The translations under genes were made by a program, and so were the position numbers. From Chondrus crispus (taxonomy: Eukaryota; Rhodophyta; Florideophyceae; Gigartinales; Gigartinaceae), in assembly GCF_000350225.1 (NCBI RefSeq), contig NW_005179179.1:342609-406608 (forward strand): a DNA stretch of 64,000 bases, read 5' to 3'. Positions within the stretch are counted from its first letter, which is position 1; each line of letters opens with the position of its first letter. Positions 1 through 11,733 of the stretch are shown here, piece after piece. Below the pieces are notes generated by a model. That model did not search any database, had not been told where the DNA came from, and worked only from the letters and a program-made list of their open reading frames with translations.

Positions 1-1270
1 GTGTCGTGGAGCTTGATGATATCGACGATGGCGGAAACTACTACGCTGGTTTCATTTTCACGCCTTCAGTAGCAACGGATATGTGCGCCACCGCTTGCAT
101 GACTTGTGCTGCCGACGCGGCGCACTGCGACGGGGTGGGACCGCAATCGTACGGGACTAAATTTGACGTAGTGGCGTATGATGCCAATAAGCAACTCACG
201 CTGCTCGTATGTGCCCACTCTGTTGGACCGGAATGCTATGATTCCTGGAAGATGGTGTTCCAAGCGTGTGCAATGATTGATGGATTCGATGTGGAAACTC
301 GCACCACAATCGTGGACCAGGAGAAGTCAATAGACAAGACGTACCGCGAGTGTTTCAAGAAGGCGAAATTCTTTCTTGACCCCTTGCATGTGAGAAAGAA
401 CTTGGGACCCAAGCTTGGCGGTGCAAAGGCCATTGGACTGCGACTCTACGAACAAGCGGTGCCCTCTCCTACAGTGGAAGCTCTTGAGGATGTCATGCGC
501 CGGTTCTCGCCAGAAATGAAGGCTTATCTCGGTCGTTTCGATGCCGCGAAACTGTGTCGAGCACCGAGCGGACTACAGGATTTGACGACAACCTCCCACG
601 GAGCCGAAGCTCAGATGTCTGCGGGTTTGAGAAACTGTATACGCTCTTGCGAGCCCCAAATGATTCTTTCGCAAGTGCTACTCACGCAACGGACTGGATT
701 CCTTAAACGCCAAGCCATGGCTCTTACATCGAAGGATCCAGTCCCGCCGTATGTGGAGAAGCACATTGCCTCGTTCATTACGAGAGCACGTGTTTACTAG
801 CCAACTGTGCAATTTGTTGCCGGAACGAACCCAATGGAGGCTACCGTCAGAAGCTACACGAATAGGTCTTCGCAGCGGATGGTGTCCTTCGCGGAAAGCA
901 GCCAGACTCCGCCTTTGTGCTGCGCATATTCACAGCAGGGTACCGGCTTCCCTTGTCTACACGGAGTGGCAGTTATTGCCGAGAAACACGGTTCTACCAA
1001 CGTGCACATGTTTATCGACAGACGTCATCTGACTTCTACTTGGAAGGGGCAGTACAAGGATGTGATATTTCCGTTGCCGGAGCAAGCTGCGATCGATCAG
1101 GTTTTTCTATCTGCCCGCGACGGCGACCTGTGAAGAATGCAGGAAAGATAAAGAAGGGATGGTTTGAACGTGGGCCCAGCACGAGAAAGAAATGAAGCTA
1201 TTCGTGTAGATTGTGCCATTGTGAGGGCCATGTAAGGGCGTATTGCAAGCTGAAGCAGCTTTTTGAGTAG
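1..1270 (+). pseudogene. MULE (Mutator-like) transposase, 5'-truncated and broken
   Basis: The frame is open from the left edge to about 1133 except for one in-frame TAG at 798-800. The N-terminal part is outside the window. A MULE-type RNase-H-fold core is visible: an Asp in AADAAHCDG near base 114, the hydrophobic strand around VVAYDANKQLTLLV, then a second Asp in IVDQEKSID near base 315, followed by FLDPLHVRKNL. After the stop, codons near 930-980 give a SWIM-like zinc-finger pattern (CCAYSQQGTGFPCLHGVAVI). The frame then shifts, and bases 1205-1270 encode a CCHC-like knuckle (CRLCHCEGHVRAYC) ending in TAG at 1268-1270. Order catalytic core, SWIM, knuckle is that of MULE/FAR1-type transposases. 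The stop and the shift make it non-functional as read. I am confident of the family and less sure of the exact lesion sites. Confidence 0.8.
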
Positions 1271-1317
1271 GTCGTTGTCGTTTATGTGTCGATGTATGTG
1301 TTCGTGGCGTGGGTAAA

Positions 1318-1605
1318 GTCGCCCATCTAATTTGTACTCGGTTTAGTTGTCGCCCCCCCCTCTTGTGTATTACGCCAGGCGTCGCCCTAAAGTGCGCAAT
1401 TGTAGCCCCTATCGTTGTCGTTGTCGCCCCCTATTTCCGTCATGTGCCATGTGGTCCACCATTTCCTGGGTATAACCGGAATTGTCGCCCCTTGTCTTGT
1501 CTTGACGCCCTCCTGATAACGCTTTTTGGGAGGCTGTGGCCATCTCAATATGTACCATTTTGGTAGTGTCGCCCATGTGATCGTTGGAATAGAATGGCGT
1601 CGCCC
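1318..1605 (+). repeat. Seven same-strand GTCGCCC motifs after the MULE
   Basis: GTCGCCC begins at 1318, 1349, 1381, 1423, 1484, 1568 and 1599, always on the + strand, with spacings of 31, 32, 42, 61, 84 and 31 bases. Flanking bases vary. The cluster starts 48 bases after the transposase stop codon, where the subterminal region of the element should lie. Subterminal repeats in DNA transposons can be transposase binding sites; that role here is inference. Confidence 0.5.
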
Positions 1606-2367
1606 CTCTGATGACGAAAATTTGCGCGCTGTTGCCTCCCTAATGGCAGCTTCAAGCCATTTTTTGTGTCAGAGTCATATTTTTCTTTTTTGTACACAAA
1701 AAATAAGTTTTGTCTCGGAAAGGCTTGGGCACACAACGTGCGTTCCAATACTATACGCACGATTTGTATTCACTGAAGGCTAACGATGACGCCTTCAGAG
1801 CTCTAACTAAAAAGGGACCCTAAGTCGTGAATAGTTCCGAACCCGGTGAACGGCAAAATTTCATTGTTGGACCGGGCCAGCCATCCACCGACAGCTCGTC
1901 GTTTTGATAAAACGTTTTGTACCGCTCAAGCCTGACTTTAGAAACTAACAAAAATCCAACCAATGCCAAGACCATGCCATGGTGAGACTATGCACAAAGT
2001 TTCGCTTAATACGTATGACCCACCATCGAGAACCCTACTTCAACAGCTCAGATTGTCAACTCTCCCTTTTTTCCACTCCTTCCAAAACTCTGAAGTTTAT
2101 GTGAGGCCGGGAGAACTGCACGGCGGGGTGTTTCTTTCTTGTACGCGCCAACAATAGGCGCCAAAACCGGAACCGAAACACTGCAGTGGGAGTTTTCGGT
2201 TTCTGCATGTCATCACTACATCTTGGCGCGATTTACTGCTAGCAGGAAAAATTATTAAAGCTCTATGAACCGAACGTATGCACTCCTACGATTTCAGATA
2301 CAGATTCACCTTCCCCCACCACCATTCCGTCCCTTCCCTATGACCTGAGGGCCTCTACCCCCGCAAA
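1606..2367. other. Non-coding stretch between the MULE and a pogo-like element
   Basis: Only short open frames without recognisable domains occur here. The region probably holds the right end of the MULE and the left end of the next element, but I did not find paired terminal repeats. Confidence 0.4.
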
Positions 2368-4009
2368 TTGAAAGAAGCTGCATTTGCAGTCAAATCTGGA
2401 ACATCATACACCTTGGCCTATGAGAAGTATGGTGTTCCCCGTTCCAGTCTTCATAAAGTAGTGAAAGCGCGTTCAAATTTATACATTCAAGGCGATGTGC
2501 CACATCGTTGTGGACGCCCCCCGGCTCTTTCAAAAGAAGAAGAGGCACTTCTGGTCGGTCTCCTAGTTCGAAATTCCTCGAAAGGCACGCCTCTTGCAGA
2601 CAAGCACTTGAAAGAGGCTGTGAGGTCTCTGGTCCTTACCATGCCTCCTGTAAGGCGCCAGCACCTTCCATTTAGAGGTGGAACGCAGAGTGGAAGAGGG
2701 CAATTAGAGCGCGCCATTTACAGGCTATTTCTTTCGATCGTCCTTGCGGCCAGGAGGCAGAAAGATTTAAGGCTTGTAATGCTGAAACGCTGACCAAGTA
2801 TTTCGGTGTGCTGGATAAAATAATCAAGGAGAATAACCTTGACGCATCTAGCATCTATAATCCAGATGAAGTTGGGACAACGCCAGGAAAAGACGTCACT
2901 GGGAGCTCCAGTCTTAAGCAGTACATATGCGAAAAAGTCGCTCCGACGCGCGGGCACCACGATTTGCCAATATTACGCGTTTCACCGTGATGCCGTTAAT
3001 TGCTGCAGACGGTTCTGCACACATACTTTTATTTGTTTTCAAGGGATCCCGTATTCCTTTCCGGCAGGTCGTTGTCAAGGGAGTTACAAAAATTGACTCA
3101 TACCAAGAAAGACTTCCTATAGGGGCACTCGTGACAGTTAGGGAAAATATCGGAGGTGTAGACACCACTAAGGTTTTTTGCTGTGCGCTCCAGTTCGTAC
3201 GTTTGTTCAAGGACTCGCATGGCCAAAACAGAAAAGTCCTTCCAATTTATGATGGCTATCGCTCGCATATGTCCCTGCGAGTGCTGGAACTGTTCGCGTC
3301 GAACAGCATAATGGCGTACGCCCTACCCTCACATACGTCCGGTAAGACGCAGCCATGATATACTGTACTTTTTGGAGCATTTAAGCAAGCACTAAACTAA
3401 GTAATACGCGCATTAATGGCCACAGAACGAGACGATATTTGGACCATGTACGATTTCTACTCAATGATGAAGACGGCATACGAGAACTCTTTCACCACCA
3501 AAAACATTCGCTCCTCATTCCGGCATGCCGGAATACGGCCTACTGATCCAACACGGCTCCTTTCCGTGCCTCGTCCGGAATCGGCTGAAAGTCTGGATCA
3601 AGTCAAAACAGTGACGCAAGTGGAAGCGATGATGAAGGAGAAACATTGTCAGTTTCGCTCTCGGATTTTGGGTTCGGACTGTAAGATCGGCTTGTCGGGA
3701 TGGATTTGTGCCCGGAGAGGGTCGGTACTTACAAGTGCGAATGCCATGAGACTGATGCGGCAGAGGTAAGAGAATATGGGCAGGAAGCGACGGGTGGCGG
3801 AGGGAAGGGCGCAAATGATATCCGGCAAGCACGCCGCTGGGCGTCTGTCGGCTACTAAATTTCGTGAGGCTATCTGGGCGCGCAGAGCTGCTTCGTTTCG
3901 CCTTGATGTTGCGAATTTCAATAAATCGGTGCGGTCTTTGTATGTGCGACGCGCACACGCGCGCAGAAATGCAACTGAAGCTACACAGAGCATCGCAATG
4001 GACGTCTAG
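2368..4009 (+). pseudogene. pogo/Fot-like DDE transposase, copy A, frameshifted
   Basis: A psq-like helix-turn-helix (YEKYGVPRSSLHKVV) is followed by the CENP-B-type hinge GRPPALSKEEEALL. The frame then shifts near 2740 and again near 2925. The first catalytic Asp is in IYNPDEVGTTPG (about 2856-2885), the second in LPIYDGYRSHM (about 3240-3270). The third block is interrupted: a TGA at 3356-3358 falls where the family has the Asp of the QPLD motif, and a TAA follows near 3400. The C-terminal tail (3416-3769, then 3776-4009 in the same frame) is the basic tail also seen in the copies near 13 kb and 41 kb. Family-level identification rests on motif order. At least two shifts and three stops make it a dead copy. 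Confidence 0.8.
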
Positions 4010-4979
4010 TGACGATTGGGGCAGCTGTTGAGAATTTTGCTGGCCTTTTTCACTGGGCCATGGATGACGTAGCAGAAATTTTTGCTTCACTTTTTTCCTT
4101 TGTTTGAGGCAAAAATTGCTGTCTGTTCGATCATTAGGGCCTTTTAGTGCCAACAGGCTGTAAACTTTAGAGGATTTTTCCCATTCTTCTAATTACAGTG
4201 CAAAGAGTTTCGAAAAAATCCAGGAGCAGTCCTTTTTGAGCTGTTGGCACAGATGCCAAAATGAAGTGAATACCCCGACTGGAAGAAGTTTTTTAAGACG
4301 TTTGATGTTTTGTTCACAACTTAGGGCCCCCCGTTCACGGAATATTTAGATTGTGCGCGCACGCATTTTGGAATTTGTGCAATGCACATTTGACCTAGCA
4401 TGGGTTCGCTCGTCCGAGAAATCGGCTCCTTATGTGTGCAAAACGCGCAGTTTGCGTGTCATAAAATTCCGATTTGGTCAACAAAATTTGCAATTTTAGG
4501 ATTGCAGGAGGCGCGCATTTCCTAAACCTGTACCTCTGCCAGCTGAGAGGCACGAGTTAGACACATCAAACAGAGCAGGTTTGGGCGCAAGCAGGCAATA
4601 TTTCGAGTTGCCTGTCGTCCAAATTGGACCTTTGCGCTTCGTGCGAGCTGCTCTGTGTACAATCATGCGGCTGAATAGTCGCACGGAAGAGGGGGATTGT
4701 GCGGTAGAAAAGGATGGTAGGGTGATCGGGCGTTGCGCCTGTTCCGTAGAGAACGGGCTCCGGCGTATGGCTTTCGCAGAATGGAGAAGCGTAGAAGCTT
4801 GCTTGATTCGTTTATTTGTGGGTTTACCCATACCGAATTTCTCGATTTAAAATGTGGAATAGAGATACAGCATTGCAGAAATCGTAATGCAGAAATCGTA
4901 ATGCAGGAACTTGAATTTCAGAATTTTGATACTCGTTTACGCAAATTTCATGAGGGAATAAGAATATTCTTATTCCGAT
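4010..4979. other. Intergenic DNA with a short tandem repeat and a 22-bp palindrome
   Basis: No recognisable coding sequence. A 14-bp unit (gcagaaatcgtaat) is tandemly repeated around 4875-4905. A perfect 22-bp palindrome lies at 4955-4976, just upstream of the CACTA transposase frame. Confidence 0.45.
4955..4976. repeat. Perfect 22-bp AT-rich palindrome
   Basis: Both 11-base arms (ggaataagaat and its reverse complement) match with no spacer. It lies 4 bases upstream of the first codon of the next open frame. Function unknown; it could be part of a promoter or a cruciform-forming site. Confidence 0.6.
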
Positions 4980-7301
4980 ATGGTTCCATCCAGATTTCCA
5001 CATGGGCTAACGGGATCAAACAATGGGGTCACAGACTACGAAGGAGATCTCGTAGACGGACCAGCCGAATCGTTGTCTGACCTTGGCAATGAGTCAGGTC
5101 CTTCTGATAGCATGGGGGGAAGCTCTGTAGATGTTCCTCATGATACTATCGACTTTGAGAAATATTATTTGGGGTTCCAAGCGTTCGACCGAAAGGACAG
5201 CGATGTTTCTTTTGAGGAGTTGAAGGATGGAAGTCGGAGCAGTGATGACGATGCGAGTGTAGACGGGCATTCGGAGGCTTCGGGCTCTACAGATGATGGA
5301 AGGGCTAACTGGAGGATGAACAGCTTGGTGAAGTTTATGGACTGGAGCGCGAAAGCTAAAAGATGGATCCTACTTGGGGTCACCTTCGCACTTCCCAGTA
5401 CCGTTATGAAACGAATATTACGGAACATTAGGGCGCCATACTCCGTCTGGGCAACTGTCAAGGAGAACTTGCGCAAGTACTCAAGGCTTCTCACGATCAA
5501 GTTTCCATGTTGTCGAAAGCACGTCATACTCCGATTTCGTCCTGCCTCTTCTGATAGGGAACCAGAACTTCAGCAGTGCCCGGAATGCCAAAGGAGAAGG
5601 GAAAGTCCTGTGATGGATTTCGTGCCATATCGGGAACGAAGGCAGAGGGGTGTACGCACAACTACTAACCCCCTGCATGCAGAGTTCAAGATGAGGAAAG
5701 TGGACGTTGGTGCATGGAGAGGAATTTCTACCCTACTGCCTTGCCATTGCGCGGAATGCAAGATGTGCAGCAGGTCTGGAGAAAGCACAAAACGCTGCGA
5801 AGCCAGAATGCAAAGACGTTATTGGCCAAGTCCATAGGCATCAAACCACGCACCGCCGTGTTCGACCTACCCTCGATTGTTCCATTCACTTCGTTCCCCA
5901 TTGACTTGATGCATATGGTTATGAATCTGGTGAAGGACGTCATGGGGTTTTGGAAGGGGGACCATATGTGTGCGTTTAGGAAAAAGGCAGGCTCACTCGT
6001 TTATGACGACTTTGTCGTAAATGAAAAGGGCTAGGAAATGATGGACAAGGAGATGGAGGCCATCGGGTTTAGAACTTCTCAAGATGTGTTTGAGGTACGT
6101 CCGCGTCCTACAAGTGAGTACAAAAATTTTAAAGCGGCAGAGTGTAAAGCGTTCATCCTATGGTACGCCCCAATTGTATTTCAAGGGCACCTGCCCGCCC
6201 GATACATGAAGGGTGTAGAAACTTTTTCGCGTTTGATGGAACTATGGCACAAATTTCGCTCACGGAAGATGACGTTCTAGAAATCGAGTCACTATCTCTC
6301 TCATTTTATGAACACTTTGAGAAAGAGTACTATCGCTTTGAACGGGCGCGCGTTCGCATATGCAAAGCTCAGTTGCATTACATCCTCCACTTTGCAGAAA
6401 ATGTGAGCCTCTGCGGCCCATTGGTGAACTCAATCCAGTTCTGGATAGAGCGCTTCCTCGGCTTCATTAAGCACGGGCTACATGCAACCGTTAGAGCCGC
6501 TGAATCTCTGACAGAGAACGCAAAGCTGGGAGAGTCGTGTAAATTGATGTTTGGCGAACATATTTTCGTATCAGAAGTGAGATACAATACAGATGACGAG
6601 GTTAATGAGGAGGGGGACGACGAAGATGCCGGTGGCGTGCTGGGGAGGAAATAGTACGGGCGTTTCGGTGGACGAAGCTGTTATCCCCGATGCGAGAATG
6701 GAAGATGAGTTCAGCGCAGGTTCGCCATCTCAAGATACGAGGTTTACTCTTTAACTACATCATGCGCGCCAGACCCCACCTCTCCCGAGCGTAAGCCGAA
6801 AGCGCCGTGTGTTCAAATTTATTTAACGCACACGGCCGAATTCAAGTGAAATATGGAGGGGAATGCTTAGGTATTGGGAGCATGATGCTGAAGCGTCGTA
6901 ACAGACGTCGATTGGACTACTTCATCGCAGGCCAGTTCGGAGAGACAGGCAGTGCAAGGGATGTGTACTATGGGAGAGTGATATTTTTTGTGGACTACAC
7001 GTTTGAGTTTGATGAAGAAGAAGATGTTCGGGCGATGCTTTTCGTTGCCGATTGGGCAAAGACGATGCAGAAGAACGCGAATGGACAGGTTTACTCACGA
7101 GCAAGGGGATCTCATTTGTTTGGGGACGTAAGTGTGGAGGACGTGAATATCATTACGAGCAGCATTGGCCTTGTTGAGCATCCCAACCCACAAACAGGAG
7201 TGAGGGCTACTTTTTCATTGATCCCTAGGGCCGAGCGCAAAGATTACTCGATCGCGGGCAATTCTCCCAGGATGGGCACGATATGGTTATCCATGGTCTA
7301 G
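4980..7301 (+). pseudogene. CACTA (En/Spm, Tnp2-type) transposase, in several frames
   Basis: The first frame (4980-5837) has an acidic, Ser-rich N-terminus and then a Cys/His cluster (FPCCRKHVI and CPEC) typical of Tnp2-like proteins. The reading then moves to another frame (5714-6280) with DLMHMVMNLVKDVMGFW and ARYMKGVETFSRLMELW. It moves again (6160-6654) with LHYILHFAENVSLCGP and FWIERFLGFIKHG, a block characteristic of CACTA transposases. A last frame (6807-7301) gives the C-terminal domain (DVYYGRVIFFVDYTF and a basic-acidic tail). One stop separates 6034 and 6038. The order of blocks matches Tnp2 transposases of CACTA and related elements. Element ends with CACTA termini were not found. 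Strong for the family, weak for the boundaries. Confidence 0.75.
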
Positions 7302-7951
7302 GGTAGTGAAGGTGAAGTCCTGCAGCACGAGCATGAGCACGAGGGTGGATGTGAAATTGTACATCATAGTACGCCACACATTCTCGGTGCTGATTACAGT
7401 ATTGAACTGTAAAGCTGATTATTGATGATGGCACATCAATGACAACGCCATGGAGCTACAGTGTCATACCATAACGAGAGGTGCCAGCTCGGAACATGGA
7501 TGTGCCTCCTGACACCGGTAGCACCAGTGATTGCCGTCCCTTCCGTAGTCCATATGAGTATAACATAACGACCCCCATGCCCCCGTCCGGCAGGTCCAAA
7601 ATCTCGTGTTAGGACCGCCCCTGGACCATAGGGCAAGGTGACTGGACTGCCCTGCGACTGTGCACGGACAATTCTTGGACTTGCCCCGGACTGTATGTTA
7701 CAGGCGTCCACCACACGGGATATTGTTGTCCTTCAGCAGTCCACCAATGCTCCGCGCACAGTCCACCTACCGGCCCTGCGCCCTGTCCATCCCCAGTCCA
7801 CCTGTGAACATAGCCTTTACTACGTAGAATGGGTATTAGATCCCCGTAGACTTCGGGAAATTGCGAGTACAAGCTAGATATCCGGCCGTCGTCAACGAGC
7901 CCATACTATAGGGCCACTGCTCGTCCTGCGAGACGATGGCGTCATGCTTTT
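7302..7951. other. Non-coding, rich in GGAC/GTCC words
   Basis: No domain-bearing frame. Between about 7590 and 7810 the hexamer ggactg and its complement cagtcc recur in both orientations. CACTA elements carry subterminal repeats of this kind, so this may be the right subterminal region of the preceding element (inference). Confidence 0.35.
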
Positions 7952-8956
7952 ATGCAAGTATGTCTGCGTCGCATGGAGGGCCGTCTGTCTGCGGCGACAA
8001 ACACTCACTCAATTGCAACCATTGGCAGTCGCATGATGCGAGGGGAAGGGGAGCGTAGCTTTCACCTTGCGAGGAGAAACAGAATCAGCATTTCCAAATT
8101 TACGTTTAACTATAACCGTTGCAGTGAAAGTGAGGCGCTTCTTCACTTTCGTTTCAAGAAATCGGATGTCATCAAGATGATTACTGCTGTGGCATGGCCT
8201 TCACGTAAGACAAGGACCCATGGCAATTGGTTTTTAGTAACACCGTAACTATCCACGTGCATTATTGTGCGACGATTACCATCGCCAGCGAAATGGAGGG
8301 ATCTGGAAGTATTCTTTGGACAGCACGCATCCCTGATGTCGGAAATATTTGGGAAGGAATGAAGCATCTCCTGGATGCAAGGGAACATCTAATTAAAGGA
8401 TCAGTCAGTCAAAGCTTTAGCGAGACCGAAGGGATATGAGATGCAACGCGTTGCATATGACGAGCATAAGCGAAAACATGCGCTGAAGTTTCAAGCATTA
8501 AATAGCCCTGATAGACTGCTTCTACACGTTTATGGTCCTATCGAGGGGCGTCGTCGTGATTGGGCTATGTACACTCGCAGCGGATTGAATGAACATCTAC
8601 CAGAGATACTTAGCGTAGATGGTAAGTGTTACTGTATCTACGGGGATTCTGGCTATAACAGACGTTGGTTCATAGAAGCGCCCTGTCCAAGCAGCAATCT
8701 AACTCCTATACAGGTCGCTTTTAACACGGCAATCGCTTCTGTCCGCATAACTGTGGAGTAGATATTTAAAAATTTGAAGCTGTAATTTACTAGTGTGGAT
8801 TACAAAAGATAACTGATGGTCTTCGAATCACGAGTGGGATCGTTGTAACTGACTGCTATCTTGCTCAACAACATGCGCAATTGCGTGTACCCAAATCAAG
8901 TGTCCAAATATTTCGGTTGCCCACCTCCCACATTGGAGCACTATCTGGGGCACAAA
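7952..8956 (+). pseudogene. PIF/Harbinger (DDE_Tnp_4) transposase, copy A
   Basis: The N-terminal block EALLHFRFKKSDVIKMI (about 8125-8185) is typical of Harbinger nucleases. The frame changes near 8240 and again near 8440. The catalytic domain follows: YDEHKRKHALKFQAL, GPIEGRRRDWAMY with an Asp in GRRRDW, then GDSGYNRRW near 8645 and a C-terminal FNTAIASVRITVE ending at 8761. A shifted tail at about 8872-8956 encodes NCVYPNQVSKYFGCPPP and a stop, matching the usual C-terminus. Harbinger elements encode a nuclease plus a Myb-like DNA-binding partner; a candidate partner lies convergently at 11733-10924. At least three frame changes make this a pseudogene. Confidence 0.8.
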
Positions 8957-10923
8957 CAGTAAAATTAATACTTTGATTAATATCTTGTCGCCACTGACTG
9001 GATTGAGCTGAGTGCGAATGCGCGAATGCGCGATGGGTGGGGTTGATTAGGGAACAGGTTCTAGGGGGATTGTTTTCTGGAGCGGATAGTCGGGTATCAG
9101 GTTCAAATCCGTGTGGTGAAAGCTGTCTTAAGAGAGGCTTGGGCATGTTTAAAAGGAAAAAGATGTGAAGGTGATATGTAATCCAGGTGCAATGCTGTAC
9201 TTGCAAATAATGTGCTGTAGGAGGAAGCGATGCTCGCACACCGGTCTGATGTTTTACGGCAGGTACTCGAACATGTGGAGCAGACGGTGGCTTTCATGGG
9301 ACATTTACCAAAAGCTTACTAATACGAATGGGACTGTGAGAGAAGGGAAATATAGATGTGTGATGGGAAATGTATATATTCATGGGATGGCTTGGATACC
9401 TATTTTGTGTGAGCACGCAAAATTAAAAGGATATCAGAGAAACATGACAACAGTGGTCGGGCCTGTCTGTGTAGCTATCACAGGCTGTTTTTGGGAGAGG
9501 TGAGAAATGTCTTCTGAGTGACAGTAGAGTTCTACTTCGGGTGACATGAGAGCCGCAAAACGTTGCTCGACAAGGCTGTGTGGAGATAAATGGTGGCTGA
9601 TGGCGGTATGGGAAGTGGCAGGGGGCCTAATTCTTTTACCACAAATGAAAATCTCTAAAAACATTCGGGTCTGCTCCCCGTTCTATAGAATCATACTCCT
9701 CTTCCCGCCGTAGTTATCAGCTTTGGAGCAACAACAATAAAAGATGCTAGATTAGTTGTCTCTGACGGCGTAGGCAAAGGTGCTATTCCGAGATGCGTCA
9801 CGTAGGATTCTGCCCTTCCACAGATTGGATATCTGCGTCTGTGTGCTTCGGCCCTCCGCTCGCAGAAAGCCCTGCCCCCTCAAAAATGTCGTCCAACTGC
9901 CCCGACTGTCAAATACGAAACTCAAAGGGACCGACCCCGCGACCGATTTGCATTTCAGACCGCTTGTCAAACCGCCGTACAGTCATTGTTTTTCGGGACT
10001 TGCATTACAAATGGATGTTTCCAAATATTTATTCGCAGATCTGATCTGGCTTCGCCCACTTCATCTCTAGTTCAGCTCCTCCGTTCAGGGTAGTACTATT
10101 GATTTCCATTTCCCTATGCTTATCCTCCCTCGCCTTCCTACCGTCCCTAATTCAATGCTCCTCCAATGTCGCCTCCTGCCTCCTTTTCCCCGACCAAACA
10201 ACAAACGCATAACGCATCGACACTCTTGTATCGGGTGTATGTTCACAGAATTAGAATCGGTTGACCCAGGCGATGAAAGCAAAAGATGTGGTGCATGTCG
10301 GTCTTCTGCACCAGGAGGGTTCCACAAGGGCGGTTGTTGACGCTACATGGGACAAGTAATTCATTGAGAGCACGATCGATATGGGCACTGACATCCATGA
10401 AAAACGTTAGTGACTAGCTTCGCGAATATGCCGAAGAAAAAGCGCGTAATGCTGTGGGAGCAGCAAAGCCGTATACAACGTTCTATCGAGAAAGGTGACT
10501 TGTAGGTGATCGGGAACGAGCTGAATCGTTGTATAAACGTTGGATACGGGAAAGAAAATTCCGGTTAAGCGAATTGCAGTTTCAGATGATGATAACAAAC
10601 AGAACCGAAGCGGTGAAGCGCAATATGGGAATTAGGGGATTGGCAGTAAGGGGCTAACAGTGATTCTGTTTGAGATGAGACTGGCATCAAGAAACTGAAG
10701 GAGAAGTAGACACTCTTGTATTAAATAGGAGAGGAAAAGAGGGCGACCAGGGTAGCAACCGATACAGATGGAGTGAATAACGTGTATGAGCAGGCGATAG
10801 AGGAGCATAAAACCGTGCGGCTTGATGCCGTTCTTGCCTTTTTGTATTAAACAATGCGGAACAAAGCTGCGTTTAATTTTTAGCAAAGGCCTCTAACAGA
10901 AGCTTAAACTTTTCAAACTCAAC
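8957..10923. other. Unassigned region inside the first Harbinger unit
   Basis: The longest frame is 9165-9503 (+, 112 codons, Cys- and Trp-rich) with no motif I recognise. Frames at 9780-10340 and 10407-10886 look like chance openings. If the nuclease and the Myb-like gene belong to one element, this is its internal spacer. Confidence 0.35.
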
Positions 10924-11733
10924 TTATTGCTGTTTTAGACGCTCTTCACGTTGTTCGCTTCGTTCGTTCTTAGTCTCTTCACGTCTTTCCACACGACCCT
11001 GCTCCCGTTCTGCTTGTTCTATTGCACACCGCTCGATTTCAAAATCCAACCGTTCGCGATCAGGATTCACTCGTGCCATATCCACGTGCCCGACCAGCGC
11101 AGTGAATTGTTCCATATCCTCGTCGCGATGGCCAATATGTCTTTGGCGCAATTTTTTGGCGCTCCCTATCATGCTACCTTCATCACTGGCCGACGCGGAT
11201 TGTGCACACTACAAAGATCTTGCTATATGAGCCTTACCGACGGCGTCCTTTCTACGGTCCAGCTCGACTTTTGCAGTCTTCCTTGCGGTTTTCTCTGTAT
11301 TCAAGCCATCCCTTGCCTATCGCATCGCCATCAGTAGTTCATCCATTTCTCCGATCTCGTCGCCATCGCCCGACATTCTTCGGTTTGTGTTGTCGTTGCG
11401 ATCGAAGTTTTGCTGCATTCTCTTGTAGCGATTTCGGACAGTCTTCCAAGTAACTTTCTGCGCAAGTGGGACTGTCGCGTTGATGTTAATCGCTGCATCT
11501 TGGTATCGCTGGCGAGCTTCGCCGAAGGCGGATATATGGGCGTTGGTGGCGGAGACTTCGCGGAGAATGGCGATGTCCTCCTCCGGAGTAAAACGCGAAT
11601 GTCGCCCGGGCTTGCTCGGTTGTGGCTGAAAAGTGGGAGCTTCATCGTTTGCAAGTACCTCGGACATGATAAGTAATGCGGGTTGAGGTGATGGGAGGGG
11701 ATGAGCAGCAAAGGTCAACAAAAAAGTTATCAA
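10924..11733 (-). pseudogene. Myb/SANT-like DNA-binding partner protein, broken
   Basis: Read leftward, the likely start is ATG at 11667-11665 (MSEVLANDE). A SANT-like segment follows: SRFTPEEDIAILREV, then VTWKTVRNRYKRMQQNF and RNDNTNRRMSGDGDEIGE, before a stop near 11317. In another frame the C-terminal part resumes with DEDMEQFTALVGHVD and an Arg/Glu-rich helical tail (DRERLDFEIERCAIEQAERE) ending near 10924. A further stop lies about 11210. The layout SANT-like head, acidic linker, charged coiled-coil tail matches Myb-like proteins found with Harbinger-type transposons and in large families in some protists. Its convergent position relative to the 7952-8956 nuclease supports that pairing (inference). 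Confidence 0.65.

Noticed and set aside
7436..7877. Overlapping frames on both strands as small genes
   Set aside because: They overlap each other in several frames and follow the recurring GGAC/GTCC words; more likely subterminal transposon DNA.
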